In this document: one piece after another, positions 24,149-37,205 of the stretch
Layout: each line of letters starts with the position of its first letter
Numbering within the stretch: the stretch's first letter is position 1
From: Cucumis sativus
Lineage: Eukaryota > Streptophyta > Magnoliopsida > Cucurbitales > Cucurbitaceae
NCBI RefSeq assembly: GCF_000004075.3
Contig: NC_026656.2
Span: 17,308,607-17,372,606, forward strand
Length of the DNA stretch: 64,000 bases
Reading direction: 5' to 3'
Notes under the pieces: model-generated
Databases searched by the model: none
Told to the model about the DNA's origin: nothing
What the model saw: only the letters and a program-made list of their open reading frames with translations
Position numbers and translations under genes: made by a program

Positions 24149-24862
24149 ATGAGTCCTCAACAACAGCAACAAATTCATGGAAAGAGGGATAATCAAACCA
24201 ACAACAATGCCAATAAACCATTGTCTCCACCGCCGTTATTGAAGATCAATAAGGATTCTCATTTGATTCGGAAATCTTCTTCTTCTTCCAATACTTCTTC
24301 TCCATCTTCCTCTTCCTCTTCCACTACCTCTCTTCTCAATGGCGTTATTCCCACCGCTGCCGCTAAGCCGCCTCAACGACATCCAGTGATTATATACACA
24401 CATTCTCCCAAAATCATTCATACACATCCTCGAGATTTCATGGCCTTGGTTCAAAAGCTAACCGGAATGTCTCGATCTGATGATGAAGCTTCTACGAAAG
24501 CAACGGCGAAATCCGTCGTCGATGAGAATAATAAAGCATCTAAAGTTGTGAATGATGATAATGAATCGTCGTCTGTTGTGACGACGGATGAAAATTGCTG
24601 TGGTGGTAGCGGATCAAGCGGTGCGGTGGAAGGTGGTCAAGTTAATTCGTGTTTTGGTCCGGCGATTTTTGAGCCACCGCCACCACCACCTCCGCCACAA
24701 CTGGCGAGTTCTTACCTATCGAATATCCCGGTTTATGGGCCGAATTCGACGGAGTTTTTGTGCGGTAATCAACCGATTTTTAACTATGATGATTCTTTGC
24801 TTTTTGGTTCCAATATTCCTTCTCTTTCGTCCAACGGCGTTAGTGATTTTAGCGAATTTTAG
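24149..24862 (+). CDS. VQ motif-containing protein (VQ8/VQ20-type)
   Basis: Single-exon gene of 237 residues. VQ proteins are nuclear partners of WRKY transcription factors and some are MAP-kinase targets. The hallmark is FMALVQKLTG at 97-106 (Phe97, Val101, Gln102, Leu-Thr-Gly). It is preceded by PVIIYTHSPKIIHTHPRDF, the extended block typical of the VQ20 and MKS1 branch as I recall it. The N-terminus has a Gln run and long Ser runs (about 43-62). The C-terminal half is low-complexity, with a Pro run near residues 175-183 and a hydrophobic/acidic tail. Many Ser-Pro pairs, such as LSPPP and SPSSS, could be kinase sites (inference). The promoter has a dense ACGT cluster, in keeping with stress or hormone control. 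Confidence 0.92.
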   Translation: MSPQQQQQIHGKRDNQTNNNANKPLSPPPLLKINKDSHLIRKSSSSSNTSSPSSSSSSTTSLLNGVIPTAAAKPPQRHPVIIYTHSPKIIHTHPRDFMALVQKLTGMSRSDDEASTKATAKSVVDENNKASKVVNDDNESSSVVTTDENCCGGSGSSGAVEGGQVNSCFGPAIFEPPPPPPPPQLASSYLSNIPVYGPNSTEFLCGNQPIFNYDDSLLFGSNIPSLSSNGVSDFSEF

Positions 24863-26860
24863 AATGATTTTTTTTGAATTATTATCTTAAATAGTTGAGT
24901 TTGAGAAGGAATTAATTATTTAATTCAATTTGATTTGAATGCAATAAAAGGTACAAAATAAATTACTATTCCTCCTCCTTGAATTCATTCTCTCATATTT
25001 CAAACAAAAAACTATTAATATGTATGGAAATTAAAATGAATGCTTTTATCCCCATTCATTTCTTCTTTCACAATTTTGATTGAAATGGTATAGATATGTT
25101 AGATCTCATCTTCAGTTTTGGTTTTAAAGAATAGTGATTGTTTTTTTTACCACTCATCTGTTTTTAACCAAAACATATTGAATTCTTGAAAAGAAAAAAA
25201 AAATGGTCTTTCATACCTTTAATAATATAATTTTTTAAAGTTACAGAATCAAATACGAATAGTTTTGGGTGATAATCAGCAACTTTCGCCATTGATTTTT
25301 CAGTTTATTATACTCAAACATACTCATGTTTTTGGTCACTATGAAAAGGATGGCATTAGAAAGAAGAAGATACGTATGATAATCTAGTTGGTTTCATTAA
25401 TATGACTATAAAAGTATAGAAAAGAAAAAAAAAAAAAAAGAGGGTTTGTTTAGTGAGAAAAGATGTATAGTTGTTGTCCGAAGGCAGGGAAGAAGATTCT
25501 GACCTCTAATAAAATTCAACTAAATAATTATGGCTTGGCTTGGGTGACCAAACCTTGATGCCTTTTGGTTGAATGTATTATGGGAATGTTACTTTTTTTT
25601 CTAATGGTTTGACTATTTATGCTTTTCATAATTAGCCCAACTAAAAATAGCAGCTCTTCATTAATACATAAATTTATGGAATTCAAGACTAACATTCTCT
25701 TCAACCTTTCCTTTTACTCTACTCAACTTTCTTTTTTTACTTATTATGTCTATTTACAATTTACGTCTTTAACTTCAAATACATTCATATTACAACATTA
25801 GGAATATATTATCATCAAGTTTACAAATAAACTAAAAAAAAAAAAAACTAATAATGTGATTTCTCTTTCCAATTTGATAAATAAAAGGTAAAGGGTAAAA
25901 TAGATGTGTAAAATGAAAGTGAGATGGTTATGGGCCTGTGAATGCATTAGAGCCCATTTATCATAAAATATGGATCATTAGAGGTGAAATTAGGCTGTTG
26001 GGCTTTACACATGTCATAATTACGCTTTTATCCTTTATTTATTTTCTTCTATTTCAATCCCACGTTTCTCTCTTGAAAAAGGAAAAGTTTTAATTTACCA
26101 CTCTTTGTTTTTCAAATCCGAGATAAGCTATGTGTCTTCTCATCTTCACTGTTATTAATTTTGTATATTTCGATTAACTACTTTAATTTATTATGTGATA
26201 GAGATTTAAACCTCTAACTTCAAGAGAATGAGTACATGTCAATTATTGTTGAACTATGTTCGTTATATGTTAAAGTAAAAAAAAGTTCACTAAGACACAC
26301 GTAGGATTAGAAATAAGATGACAACTTTCACTCATATTTTATGATACAAATAAATTGGAGTTAACGTAAAAAGTAAAAAGAATCATGGTTAATAAATTTA
26401 GAAGGAAAATATATCTTGTTTTGTTACTATATGTCGAAATGGATCAAATTGGAAAGAAAAAAGGGTAACAAATAGTGTAGAAAGATAAAATGTAAATCAC
26501 CTTTTAATTATGTTTGTATATTCTTTCATAAATATAATCTTGCAATCATATACTATAAATCTTCTAATAATTTATGGAGAACCATGTGTTGACTTGATTT
26601 TATATTATGCATCTTGTTGTTATATGTTGAATGGAAAAATTATAATTAATTGTGATAGTATTGTTAAATTTGTAGATTAAAAAATAAAAATGAAAGGAAT
26701 AAGAAGAAAAAGAGAAGAGAAGGGGTAAAGAAGAAAAAACAGGGGAAAGGCATATGGAGAGAAGAGCATTAGGCAAAACCCCATATTCCAACTTTAGATA
26801 AACTAATATAAAGGTGACTCCACTTGGAGGAAGTTGCATTAAGTTCATCCTCACAATTCT

Positions 26861-26861
26861 C

Positions 26862-26894
<33 letters not shown>

Positions 26895-26910
26895 TTCTTC
26901 TTCTTCTTCT
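26861..26910. repeat. Compound CTTT/CTT microsatellite
   Basis: An uninterrupted CTTT run passes directly into a CTT run. A shorter CTTT run recurs at about 26993-27012. It would be expected to vary in length between individuals. Confidence 0.9.
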
Positions 26911-28727
26911 ATTAAGTATATATTTATATTTTATTTGACATAAAGAATTTGTTAGTGGGCATTTCCTTTTTAGAGCCATTAAAAGAGTTTTTCTTTCTTT
27001 CTTTCTTTCTTTTTGGGTTTGTCTCAGTACTTCCACTATCACAAAAAGGTAAAACTTTGAACTCTCTCTTTCTGTTGTGGAACTTGAAATTTCACTTAAA
27101 TTAACACTCTCTTTTTTATATATTTATCATAACATTAGTGGGGTTATTGCATTGCAACACATTGCTTTGCGTTAGGTTTCTGTACTTAGTTTATCATCTT
27201 ATCTTATTCACTCCCCCAAGGAGAGAAATCAAATTAGGATTACATTACACCCCTCGTTTTCTTCACTCTTAAAAATTCCAGAGTATAATTGTAACTTGAT
27301 TTTTTATGTTACATAAATGTGATATTTATAAGCCTAAGAAATAAACAGTATTAACCTTAATTAATTATAATTTCTCCAACTTTTGCACCTTTTTGACTAC
27401 CTTAGTGAAAATGATATATGTGTGTGTATAAAGAGATTGGGTTAATTTGGTTCATTTGCAACCATTATTAGTAGGATAATTTTGTTCCTATTTGTCAAAT
27501 AATTTAATTTGCTAACTTTATGGGAGGTTAATTTGTGTAATTAAAAAAAGGAGAGCTTTTGCCTCTTTTACGCATTGAATATAGAAAAGAAGAGTAGCTA
27601 AAATTATAAGAAATTAAAGATACTAATATTGAATTAATAGTACTTATGCGAGGGATTAGTTTGAATGTCATATGATTAGAGGCTCCTTGAAAATGAGAGT
27701 TATTAATTTTAATTTTGTAGTTAATTAGTTTTAATTAATTGGTTTTTAGTGGGGGATCAGTACTTTGAACCACATGACTTTTTGATCATTAATTTTTTCA
27801 TATTAATCATCCAACACAATCATAATGTCCACACCAATCTAATCTCAAATCAAGTTTTGTTAATTTCCACTAAACACACAACTTGGTTACATTAATTAAT
27901 TTTTTTCACTTCAAAAAACTCTTTTCATCTGACACTGAATAAACCTTGATCCAATGGCTTCAAGACAGCACATAACACAAACATACTTTTCTTTAATTAA
28001 TTAGATGAGCTTCTTTAATCTCTCCATCTTTTTGTGTTAATATTTAATAATTAAGTTACTAAACAAAACATGAAAGGGGTTTTTGATGATATTGATATTA
28101 ATATGGACAAAGATATTGTTGATAACTTAGCTGCTAAACTCGATTTAATTACGTGATATTAATGAAAATAATGATAGTTAATTAAGAGTAGTTTTAATTA
28201 AGTATTTGATGAAGTACATAAAGAAGAGAATTAATAATAAAAAGGTGAATTATTGGGCATCCATACAAAGAGACAAGAGAAGCAATGGGGCTGTCTTAAA
28301 ATGCTTCCACTTTAAATATTTAATGAGTTTCTTAAAAGAGAGAGTCTGTGATAAGAAGCAATGTAGAGGGAAGGGAGTTTGACTACATGTGAAATTTCAA
28401 TTGGGTATCTACAAAAATGGTCAACAAAACAAAACAAAATGTCTTGACTTTATGACCTTAATATTATTGCAAATAACTAAAATGTTTTTGAGTTCAAAGT
28501 TCAAACTCTCAGGTGATCTTCTGCTTGGCCACTTCAATTTTCCTTCTTTTGGCCTCTCACCACCTCTTCTCTTTAAAACTTTAAAGCCTAACTTTTTGTC
28601 TTTCCTCTCTTCAAATGGAATCCACGTGCCTAAGTCTACTTTTTCATCTATCAATCGTATTGAACCTTAGAGTAATACTGTTTTCTCCATTTACTTACTT
28701 TGTTCTTTTCTTTCATAATACATGACC

Positions 28728-29135
28728 ACTTAAAATGTCATTCCAAACAAGTTCGAATAAAGAAACAAGTGACATTTAACAAAGTCATTTCAAGGATGTT
28801 TGAAGAAAATGGAACTTGAAAATGGGTACTTAAAAAGTCATTCAGAAAACACTTGAATAAAAAAAATGACTAGCCCTTGGATAGTCCTTCTCATACAAGT
28901 AAGCACTTAAAAAGTCATTTTAAACGAAAATAAAAAAAAAAAGGACTAACTAGACTACTATCTAGAAAATCATTCTAAATATGTTAAAAAAGAGAGACAA
29001 GTAGCACTTAGAAGGAAAGTTGTTTTCATATGAGTTAAGTAATTTGAAAGTCATTCCAAACCTACATGAAAAAAAGATGAACAAAGAGTTAACTAGCTAG
29101 CACTCAGAAAATCATTTGAAACAGGTTCAAAGAAA
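28728..29135. repeat. Degenerate minisatellite, about seven units
   Basis: A motif of about 33 bp, roughly ACTTAAAAAGTCATTCNAAA followed by an A/T/G-rich tail ending in AATAAA-like text, recurs at about 28728, 28771, 28828, 28904, 28960, 29038 and 29100. Starts are 43 to 78 bp apart and units differ at several positions. No coding content. Confidence 0.7.
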
Positions 29136-30144
29136 TTGAGAACTTCTTCATTGTTTCTTTCTTCACCATGTGTTCTTGCTTTTGATTCATCTCCAAAAAG
29201 ATGAGGCAAGAAATTGATTCTGAACCAAGTCATATGCCATTGTTATTGCCTTTTAGCTCATCTGTGAAAGGCATTTTTACCAGGTTTTAAGCTTCCATGG
29301 CTATCTCAATGGAGCTATGGAGGGAAGTTTTTCCATATATGGAAAAGACTAAAAAAAGTACAAAAAGTGGCTGGAGCTGGTGGCCTAAGTCTATATGCCT
29401 TTGCCTTTGATAGCTGATGATGAGGAAGAAGTTTATTTGTTCTCTTTCTTCCATATTCAATAATAATATTGGATTAAAAAATCATTCAATGACAGTACAG
29501 AACAATGCAAAAATTTATGGTTCATTTCAAGCATGGAAAAATCCCAGCAGATGACTTGAAGGGGAAAAGAAAGTTGGATTTCCCACTTGGAATGCAAATG
29601 TGCAAAAGGGAATTTAAGTTGAGCAGATAAAAAGGCTTCCCCACCTTCATTTGTTGGATTGTTGCTCATACTGTACATTATAACTGCTCCCTCCCTATGC
29701 TTCCTAATATTATTTCATTTCTATATACTTTTATTCCTTTTTCTGCACTGTCTTTGATTAATTATTATATAGTCATTTCAATGCTTTTTTATGGAAAAAA
29801 AAAATAATATATATGGAAGTTGTGCTTCAACTAAGCAGGTCCCTTGTAAAGATGCCTTTTTCTCCTATCTGATATTCTTTCACCTCTTTCATTTTTTGCT
29901 AAGGGAGTTACCTTTCCCTTATTTTATTTTTCTCTGTTTTCTTCTTGTAAATATATAACATTCTATGAATCTTTTGAAGGGAACAGTTAGGCTCTTGTAT
30001 TAATTGGTTCTTCTTTCTACCTCTCTAAACTTGGGCCATTTTTAAAACCCAGAGAGTTTTGAAGTTTTTAAGGCTCTTTCCTCAATAACTGTTGCAAACT
30101 CACTGTTCATTTTCTCCTTTCTGATCTCTACCAGCTTCATCCTC

Positions 30145-32952
30145 ATGGAAAATGGCTTCTCTTCTCCTCGAAGCGATGTGTTTCCTATCGGTCTTCGTGT
30201 TCTTGTTGTTGATGATGATCCAACATGGCTGAAAATCTTGGAAAAGATGCTCAAGAAGTGCTCTTACGAAGGTTAATTTACAAAAAAAAGAAGTCTCTTT
30301 TTTGTGTTCAATTGTTGCTTGATTTCAAGCTCTAAGTACTACTACTACTACTACTACTACTACTACAATTTTTGTGGCTGTGAATTGTCTTGGCTTTTTG
30401 CAATATAGTACTGAAAATGATACAGCCCATCTGACAAAAAATCAAAGCTTTTCATTCGTATTACAGTTGTTTTGGCAGATTAATCAAAAGTTCATCTGTA
30501 ACTGCAACATATCTCATGGTTCTATGGTTTCTTCACCTTTTCCTTCCATATGTCATAAAGCCAAGGCTTGATTTCTTATAGTAACTATGGAGGAGGGAAG
30601 AAGAAGGTTGAATGGAAAGTTCGCTAAATTTGGAAAATACCCAACATGCCCTCTTTCTCAGTGGCTTTATGCTGCACATTCACTGGCTTTGTATTTGGCT
30701 CCTCTCCGTAATTAAGATTAGAGCTCAATGATGAACATTGAAATTAGCAAGAAATAGGATCTTAAACACTGTTTCTCAAGCCAAACCAAGATTTGTTTCT
30801 GTTTAATATGTTTTCTTTCTTCATTCACTCAAGTAACCAGTCATAGCTGAAGCACTTTGGGTTTCTGAAGAAGGAATTTAGTTATAAAAACACCTTGAAC
30901 TTAGTCACTTTTATGAGATCTATTCCAGCTAAAGGTTGTAAATGAAACTGAAATTGATCACTGTTTAAGGCTAGTTTAGATCCCATGACCTTTTTCAAAT
31001 CAGGCTGAAACATTTTACATCCTGTGTTGCAGTGACTACATGTTGTTTGGCAAGGGAGGCTCTGAGCTTGCTTAGGGAGAGAAAAGATGGATATGATATT
31101 GTAATCAGCGACGTCAACATGCCCGATATGGATGGTTTTAAACTCCTTGAGCATGTGGGATTGGAAATGGACCTGCCAGTTATCAGTTAGTGCTCTGCCT
31201 CTCTACCTTCAAGATTGTTTTAAATGCATTGAATGTTACTTTTAGCAGAGTCCTAACTTCTAATTTCTGAATCTTAACTTATACATAAGTTCATCCTCTG
31301 TGCAGTGATGTCGGTTGACGGAGAAACAAGTAGAGTGATGAAAGGGGTTCAACACGGTGCTTGTGATTATCTTCTAAAGCCGATACGAATGAAAGAACTT
31401 AGGAATATATGGCAACACGTATTGCGAAAGAAGATACAAGAGGGAAGAGATATTGAAGGGCATGATGTTATTGAAGGGATCCACATACTAAGAAATGTGG
31501 CAGATAGATACGATGATAGCCAGTTCCTCAGGGGAGAGGAACCGTTTTCAGTGAGGAAACGAAAAGATATTGATAAGCATGAGGACAAAGACTTTTGTGA
31601 CACTTCTTCCACAAAGAAAGCAAGGGTTGTTTGGTCAGTTGAATTGCACCAGAAATTTGTAAAAGCAGTAAACCAGATAGGCTTTGACAGTAAGTATAAA
31701 ATATATCAACATTCCCTCCTAAAACTTTTGTAATTATTCTTTCACAAAAAAATGATTTTCAATGTCTAATTTGGCAGAAGTTGGTCCTAAAAAGATACTT
31801 GATCTCATGAATGTCCCTTGGCTAACTAGGGAAAATGTAGCTAGCCACTTGCAGGTTTGGCACATCTTTCTTCATTCTGGGTACTGATCTAGCTACGTAT
31901 AACTTTGGGTTTCTGATTGACAACTCTTTTTGTGTGTGCAGAAATACCGCCTCTATTTGAGTCGGCTGCAGAAAGAAAATGATCCAAAAGCTTGCTTTGT
32001 TGTTGGGATGAAACCTAAAGATTCGTGTTCGAAGGATGGAGATGGAAACTTCGGCCTTCGTAGTTCCTTAGCCGTGCCACAAAATGATGTCACAAACAGC
32101 AGCTTTAGCTTTTCAGGTGATAACTTCCTGCTACAGAATGTAGATTCCATAGGCTGTGAAGTTGATAGGAAAAGGATTGTTCAAGAGCATACAACAGAGC
32201 CAAAAAGAGCTGCTAGTAGGAGTGTTCCTGAACCAATAAAGACGCGGTGTCCGCAGATGAAATTCAACAACACTATTCACATTGTTGAACCTGAAGGGAA
32301 GTTTGCAGCATTTGATCCAAGCAACCGAAGCTGTTACCCTTGGGTTGAAGCTCCCGAAATCAAGTTCAAACAAGAAAGCAAGCCAATCGTGCATTTAGAA
32401 GGAGTCAATCAATTCCCTCCAACGGTTCCACCACGCCAAGTTCAAATGGACCAACTACAATCGATTTCGTCCATTAGTTCTGGAAGGTCAGCAACAGAGA
32501 AAGATATAGCAAGCTCCATTGAAAGTAAGCCTCCATATTCTGAAAACTGTAGCCAACAGAGGGTCCATTTAAATCTACCAAAAACACCAACTGATTCATT
32601 TGCTGGGAAGGCAAAGAGTTTCAACGAGATGAATGATCATTTTGATCCCAATTCAACTACAACAACTCCATTGGGCAAAAACCAGAATTTCAATCCTAGC
32701 TGCATTTCAACTGGTTTAGGAAGCGGGTTACCTTTTGCAACCATTGATGAAGACTTGCAGGGCTTTTTGCTTCAAGATGGATGCTACCCAAAGAACCTTG
32801 AACATCAGATTATAGAGTTTCCAGATTATGGTGATCCAGGCATCTTCACTGAAGTTCCTACTCACCTTTACGATGCAATGAGGTTTGGCTACGATTATTC
32901 CTATGACCCAACTGAGTATCCGGTGATAGATGAAGGCCTATTTATTGCATGA
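30145..32952 (+). CDS. Type-B two-component response regulator, ARR11-like
   Basis: Nuclear transcription factor at the end of the cytokinin phosphorelay. Five exons (30145-30271, 31033-31185, 31306-31689, 31778-31854, 31942-32952) give 583 residues. The receiver domain spans about 16-130, with the acidic pocket VVDDDP (Asp23-25), phospho-acceptor Asp69 in ISDVNMPD, and conserved Lys118 in LLKPIRM. A linker with a KRK cluster leads to the GARP/Myb-like DNA-binding domain at about 197-255: [23 protein letters not shown], then [20 protein letters not shown] and SHLQKYRLYL. The C-terminal half is a Gln/Pro/Ser-rich likely activation region and ends in [12 protein letters not shown], which resembles the end of ARR11. 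Intron 1 (761 bp) carries a TAC repeat. Length is a little above ARR11 (about 520). Confidence 0.95.
30337..30366. repeat. TAC microsatellite, ten units, in intron 1 of the response-regulator gene
   Basis: Thirty bases of perfect TAC repeat lie 66 bp downstream of the first exon's donor site. Confidence 0.95.
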
Positions 32953-33618
32953 TTATGCTATTTTACATACTCCCTGTACGCAAGGAAAAATGATGTCTTG
33001 CTAATAAGTGAGTTCCTTAACTTAATGGATTGAATATTACCTTCCCAACCTATTGGGATTTGGATTTTGAAATGTGTAAATAGAAGTAGTAATGAAAACC
33101 TTCCTCAGCTATATTAATAAAACAACTTCACATCTTCATCAACCAAATAAGCACTAAATTTACTGAAGTTCCTATACGTGTTACATCTAACACTTGCGTA
33201 TATTGATATCTCATTCAGTCAATTAGAAATGATGTGGAGATTAATGACTTAAAGAATGTGATCAAACTCAAGGTGTGATGATTTAGGGTACTTTTTGTTG
33301 GGTAACTGATCTGTTTTTTAGGTTTTGAGCAGCACGACGATGTTTTTACCACAACATTTTTACATGAACATATAATTTTAAACTTGTACAAAACCTAGCA
33401 AGCCAGGTAATATTTCTCATTTGACTACAAAATTTCTGCATACTATATAAGTACCCCACAAACAATCAGAAAGTGGCCTACACAAAAGCCAACTTTTTGG
33501 TAATTTGAAACAGCATCTCTCCTCATGACAAATATAGACAACTTACTTTCTAACAACTTTCTTTCGTTTCATGATGTGTAAACTATGTAAGTGCATCCCA
33601 GCTATGGAGGGAGATTGA
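32953..33618. other. Convergent spacer
   Basis: The 3' ends of the response-regulator gene (+) and the WVD2-like gene (-) face each other. An AATAAAA-like signal is visible near 33115-33121 on the plus strand. No gene is seen. Confidence 0.5.
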
Positions 33619-36206
33619 TCAAGTTTGGATATTTGGAGAAAAATTTTCACAGCCATTCGTTTTCTTCCCAAAAGAAGTGACTGATTGAGTGGTGCCTCCG
33701 TACCTCTTTCTTACAACACTCTTGGAATCATTGGAAGTGACTGATGGCCTCTTTGGAGGCAGAGAGCTTACACTCTGTACCGCACTGCTGCTTGCTGATT
33801 TCCTCCCCAGCTTGAGTGATCGAGGTCTCGTGACAGGGATCTGTAACATGAGATCAATATTTGAATTAATATTAGGAAAATGTTAATAACATAAGCAGAA
33901 CTCAAGATCACCAGCCACCTAGTTATTCCTGCAGATACAATTGCAAGATGTATAAAATACCATTTTAATGTGATCAGTAGGTGGTTTTGATCCCTGGTTA
34001 GATTCTTGATTTGCCTTGGCCTCAAAATTCCTGCTTTGACGTAATTTGGTAATGTCATTCTTCTTTCTTTCCTGTACACAATAGAGGATGACTTAAGTGG
34101 TTTTACAATACAAGCTAGACCATGTTTGGTTACTGCTACCATAAAGTAGTAGAAACTATATAAATTGCCACTTGAAATAACTTGAAGTTCTGTCACTTCG
34201 AATTCGTGCAGAAAATTTCTTTATTTTGAGGGAGTTGAAGGCACTGTTTTTTTTAATGGTAGGGTATCAAATCCGTACGTGCCAACAAGATAAGACTTGA
34301 GAACTAAAAACGATATAAGAGATCAACCTGACATCTTGCCTGCAGTTGCTTTTGCTCCATCTCTTTGGAATTAGCTTTTTCTTCGAGCTTTTGAAAGAAC
34401 TGAAACAACAAATGAGAAAAAAATTGACAATGGAAATTTTTTTAACTCGTGTAATATGAAAATAAACAAATTGAGCATAGTATTTGCCTCTCTCCGTTTT
34501 GCCACTCTTTCTTCACTCCTGAAGCTGAAAGGAGAGCATATAAGAGGAGGCCGTTCTTTGCTTCCAGTTCCACTTGCATTTGAAGACTTCAAGCATCTGG
34601 AACACAATATACTTCAATTAGAAACTTGAAGACTTTGTCAATTTGAGCTTCTCGAATATTCTACATATACAAGGATATTCAGAAGCTATCTTTACCTTTT
34701 ATTTTCTAGTGGGGGTTTGATCAAAGGTTGCTTTAACAATCCATTAACAGATGACTGCAATTACAGTAAACAAATCATCTTAAACGTATTTAAGAAAATC
34801 TTGATACTGAGATGTTTAGTGAGGACATTACAATTAGAAGTACCTACCGCTACCCTACTGACAAACTTCTGAGGAGGTGTTGAAGTTTCTTTTGATGGTG
34901 CAAGTGAACTCATATGTGTCCTTTTTCTTCCAATTTGTGGAAGTTTTGGACTTGTTTTACCTATTTCTTTCGGTCCGGAATTAAAATTCATCGACATGTG
35001 GACGGATTTCATACTCAATTTCTCAACAATAGTCCCTACATGTTTCTTACTCTTTGGAGTTGCATTACCCTTGTGCATGAACTGTTGACTAGGGGTTGTT
35101 GCTTTTTTGGCAGGAGAGGATTGAGACTTCGATGACCAACTTCGAGTCAACAATTTGGAGTAATTCCTTAATCTTTTCAAGCTCCCCCCTGAAGATATGA
35201 TCTCCTTTTCAGCAGGTGGCTGCAGTATTGATAAGATAACACACATTGAGCTTAATGAGAAAAAGTGGCTAAGGTTTTTGTATTGCAATGATTAAAGCGA
35301 AAAATACCATCACACTCACGTTCTCGGCTGGAGTTTTCACTTCTTCAGCAATCACAGTTTTGACGTGGTCTTCATCCTTCTCATTCTGGTTTTCATTTTC
35401 AATATTAGGAGCAGTCTCCATGGAATTGTTTTTGTCAAGAACTTCTTCCACATTGTCTGTTATTAGTGTTTCCACCATACTCTCCTCATTCATAGAATCA
35501 TGAACATCAGCATCAGTGGGAGATATAGACTCAGCATTCTGAACAACATTATGTTGTTCATTACTTTCAATCACTTGGAAGGTTGGTGATCTCAAAGGCT
35601 CTGACTCTACACAAGAGCTGGTGCAAACTTCCGTTTCCTCTGTTTTGACTTGATTCATCGTTCCCTCGGTGTCTGCTTCCTCGAGCTCAGCTGCTGCTTT
35701 TTGTGCAGCTTTCCTCTTGTAATGAGCCTCAAAATATGCCTTCTTCTGAGCAACAGAACCCGGTTTGGAGAATCTTTCAAGCTCTTCCTGGTAACGGTTA
35801 TGAGAGAATGCAGACCATTTCTCCCAAGCAAGAGACTCTGACATAAACCTTCCGAAGGAAATGGATTCTCCAAGAGCTCGAATTGGATCTCCCTGTTCAA
35901 AACCCACATTCCAGTAAACAAAGTAAAGGCTTTATAAGATAAAGAAAAATAAAATCACAACAACCCATCAAACCATTTACCATCAATTAAAGAAGACATT
36001 GTTTCATATCAAGATTTATAACAGTGAACAATCCATTACCCATCAATTCTTAGCTTACAAAAGAAAAATCAAGCAAATACAAAAAGTTACAATTAAAGAA
36101 ACCCAATACAATAAGAAAAGCATTTCCTCGAACCTACCTCTTTAGCCTCCCGTGAAGCATCAGAAGGATGAGAGAAAGATCTGAGAAGGCAAGCCGATTC
36201 ACCCAT
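33619..36206 (-). CDS. WVD2-like protein, TPX2 C-terminal domain (microtubule-associated)
   Basis: Plant microtubule-binding protein of the WVD2/WDL group. Eight exons join in frame: 36206-36138, 35892-35320, 35219-34848, 34754-34696, 34596-34488, 34399-34328, 34071-33961 and 33840-33619, giving 528 residues. The N-terminal part has FGRFMSESLAWEKWSAFSHN, YQEELERFSKPGSVAQKKAY and an Ala-rich KRKAAQKAAAELEEA helix, followed by a long acidic disordered region. The TPX2/WVD2 box starts near 375 with SFRSEERVAKRRE and continues with FFQKLEEKANSKEMEQ, containing the KLEEK hallmark. A basic, Ser-rich tail follows. Intron 5 begins with GC (34487-34486 on this strand) after GAG; no nearby GT keeps the conserved residues. 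It is therefore a probable GC-AG intron. Confidence 0.9.
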
Positions 36207-36326
36207 GTCGCCAAACTCCAAAAGAAGAACAATTTTCCTAAAAAGAAAAGAAAACCCAACTCTCTAAACTCTTTCAAGTAACCTCTAAGCTTGAAAACTG
36301 AATCCACTGGCTTTCTAAGTGCTGAA

Positions 36327-36350
36327 AAAGAAGAAGAAGAAGAAGAAGAT
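36327..36350. repeat. AAG microsatellite in the probable 5' leader of the WVD2-like gene
   Basis: Eight AAG/AGA units about 120 bp upstream of the start codon. In transcript sense it is a CTT (pyrimidine) repeat. Confidence 0.9.
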
Positions 36351-37024
36351 TATGAGTAATGAAGAAATGTCAAAGAAGGAAGAAGAGGGGATATTCTTGT
36401 GTTCTTTAAAGCCCACCAAGAATTTTGTCTGAAAGAATATGCAAAATTTGTGAGTGAGTGTGTTACGCGGCTCTAATCTAGCGGGGTCTTGTTTGTATGT
36501 GTTTGAGGAGATTGAAGAGAGAAACTGGGCCCAACAAGATGATTGATGAAATCAGGGAAGCTTTTTCTAACGTCTAGTTTTTATTTTTCAAAATTTTCAA
36601 AGCAGAAGGATGAGGACGATAACTTTATTAATTGTCGACACATTTTCTAGTGCTTAACGGTAGTAATATTAAGGGGATATGTCAAATGCATATGCCACAT
36701 TCATTCAACCAAAAAATATAAATCTCCACATATTTTAATTCCTTTGAATTTGGTCAGATATGGAATAAATGCTCCATTTTTGCTATACGTTATATAATAC
36801 CCAAAATTCTTTTCTAATTAAGGAATATATGTAAACTCAAAAATTTATTCACTAAATTTGTAATGTAGCTCCCAAAATTAAACCCTTATACGATTCTATT
36901 ATATAAGTTTAAGGATTCAATTTTTCAATTAATTCTAACACTTTTAAAAGTTTAGAAGATTTATTACTGTTATCGAAAGTTTAATTTTTTCTTCAATATA
37001 TTGATTTATTGCGTGTAATGTTCT

Positions 37025-37205
37025 AGAAAAATTGTAAAAAACAACAAATTTGACAAATATTGACCGCATATAGTAAGATTTTTAAATTATATCAATAATA
37101 GACATTCATATGCTTTTACCAGTAGCATTGATAGACAGTGATAGGAGTATAATTTCTATCATCCATAGAATTCAAAACTTATAAATATTTTAATTTATTT
37201 TTAGT
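37025..37205. repeat. Dispersed A+T-rich repeat, copy C
   Basis: Starts with text like AACAACAAATTTGACAAATA, has AATTATATCAATAATAGACA in the middle, then ATTGATAGACAGTGATAG, and ends with TATAAATATTTTAATTTATT. The same blocks appear in the same order at 43372-43552, which supports a shared origin. Confidence 0.6.

Larger units (their letters stand above)
24863..30144. other. Gene-poor 5.3-kb spacer
   Basis: No convincing gene on either strand; open stretches are short and low in complexity. It contains CTTT/CTT microsatellites (26861-26910 and 26993-27012) and an A-run near 25425-25439. A degenerate minisatellite lies at 28728-29135. A longer, more ordered stretch at 29150-29460 shows no frame or recognised RNA. 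The last several hundred bases should be promoter and 5' leader of the response-regulator gene at 30145. Confidence 0.55.

Noticed and set aside
24588-24890. Open frame overlapping the VQ gene
   Set aside because: It is an out-of-frame shadow of the VQ coding sequence, which carries the FxxxVQxLTG motif.
26600-27042. Open frames with Arg/Lys or Leu/Ser runs
   Set aside because: They are translations of the CTTT/CTT microsatellites and flanking pyrimidine-rich text.
29280-29350. Possible microRNA hairpin around CCATGGCTATCTCAATGGAG
   Set aside because: It only weakly folds by eye and matches no conserved plant microRNA I can recall (miR156-miR408 families compared from memory).
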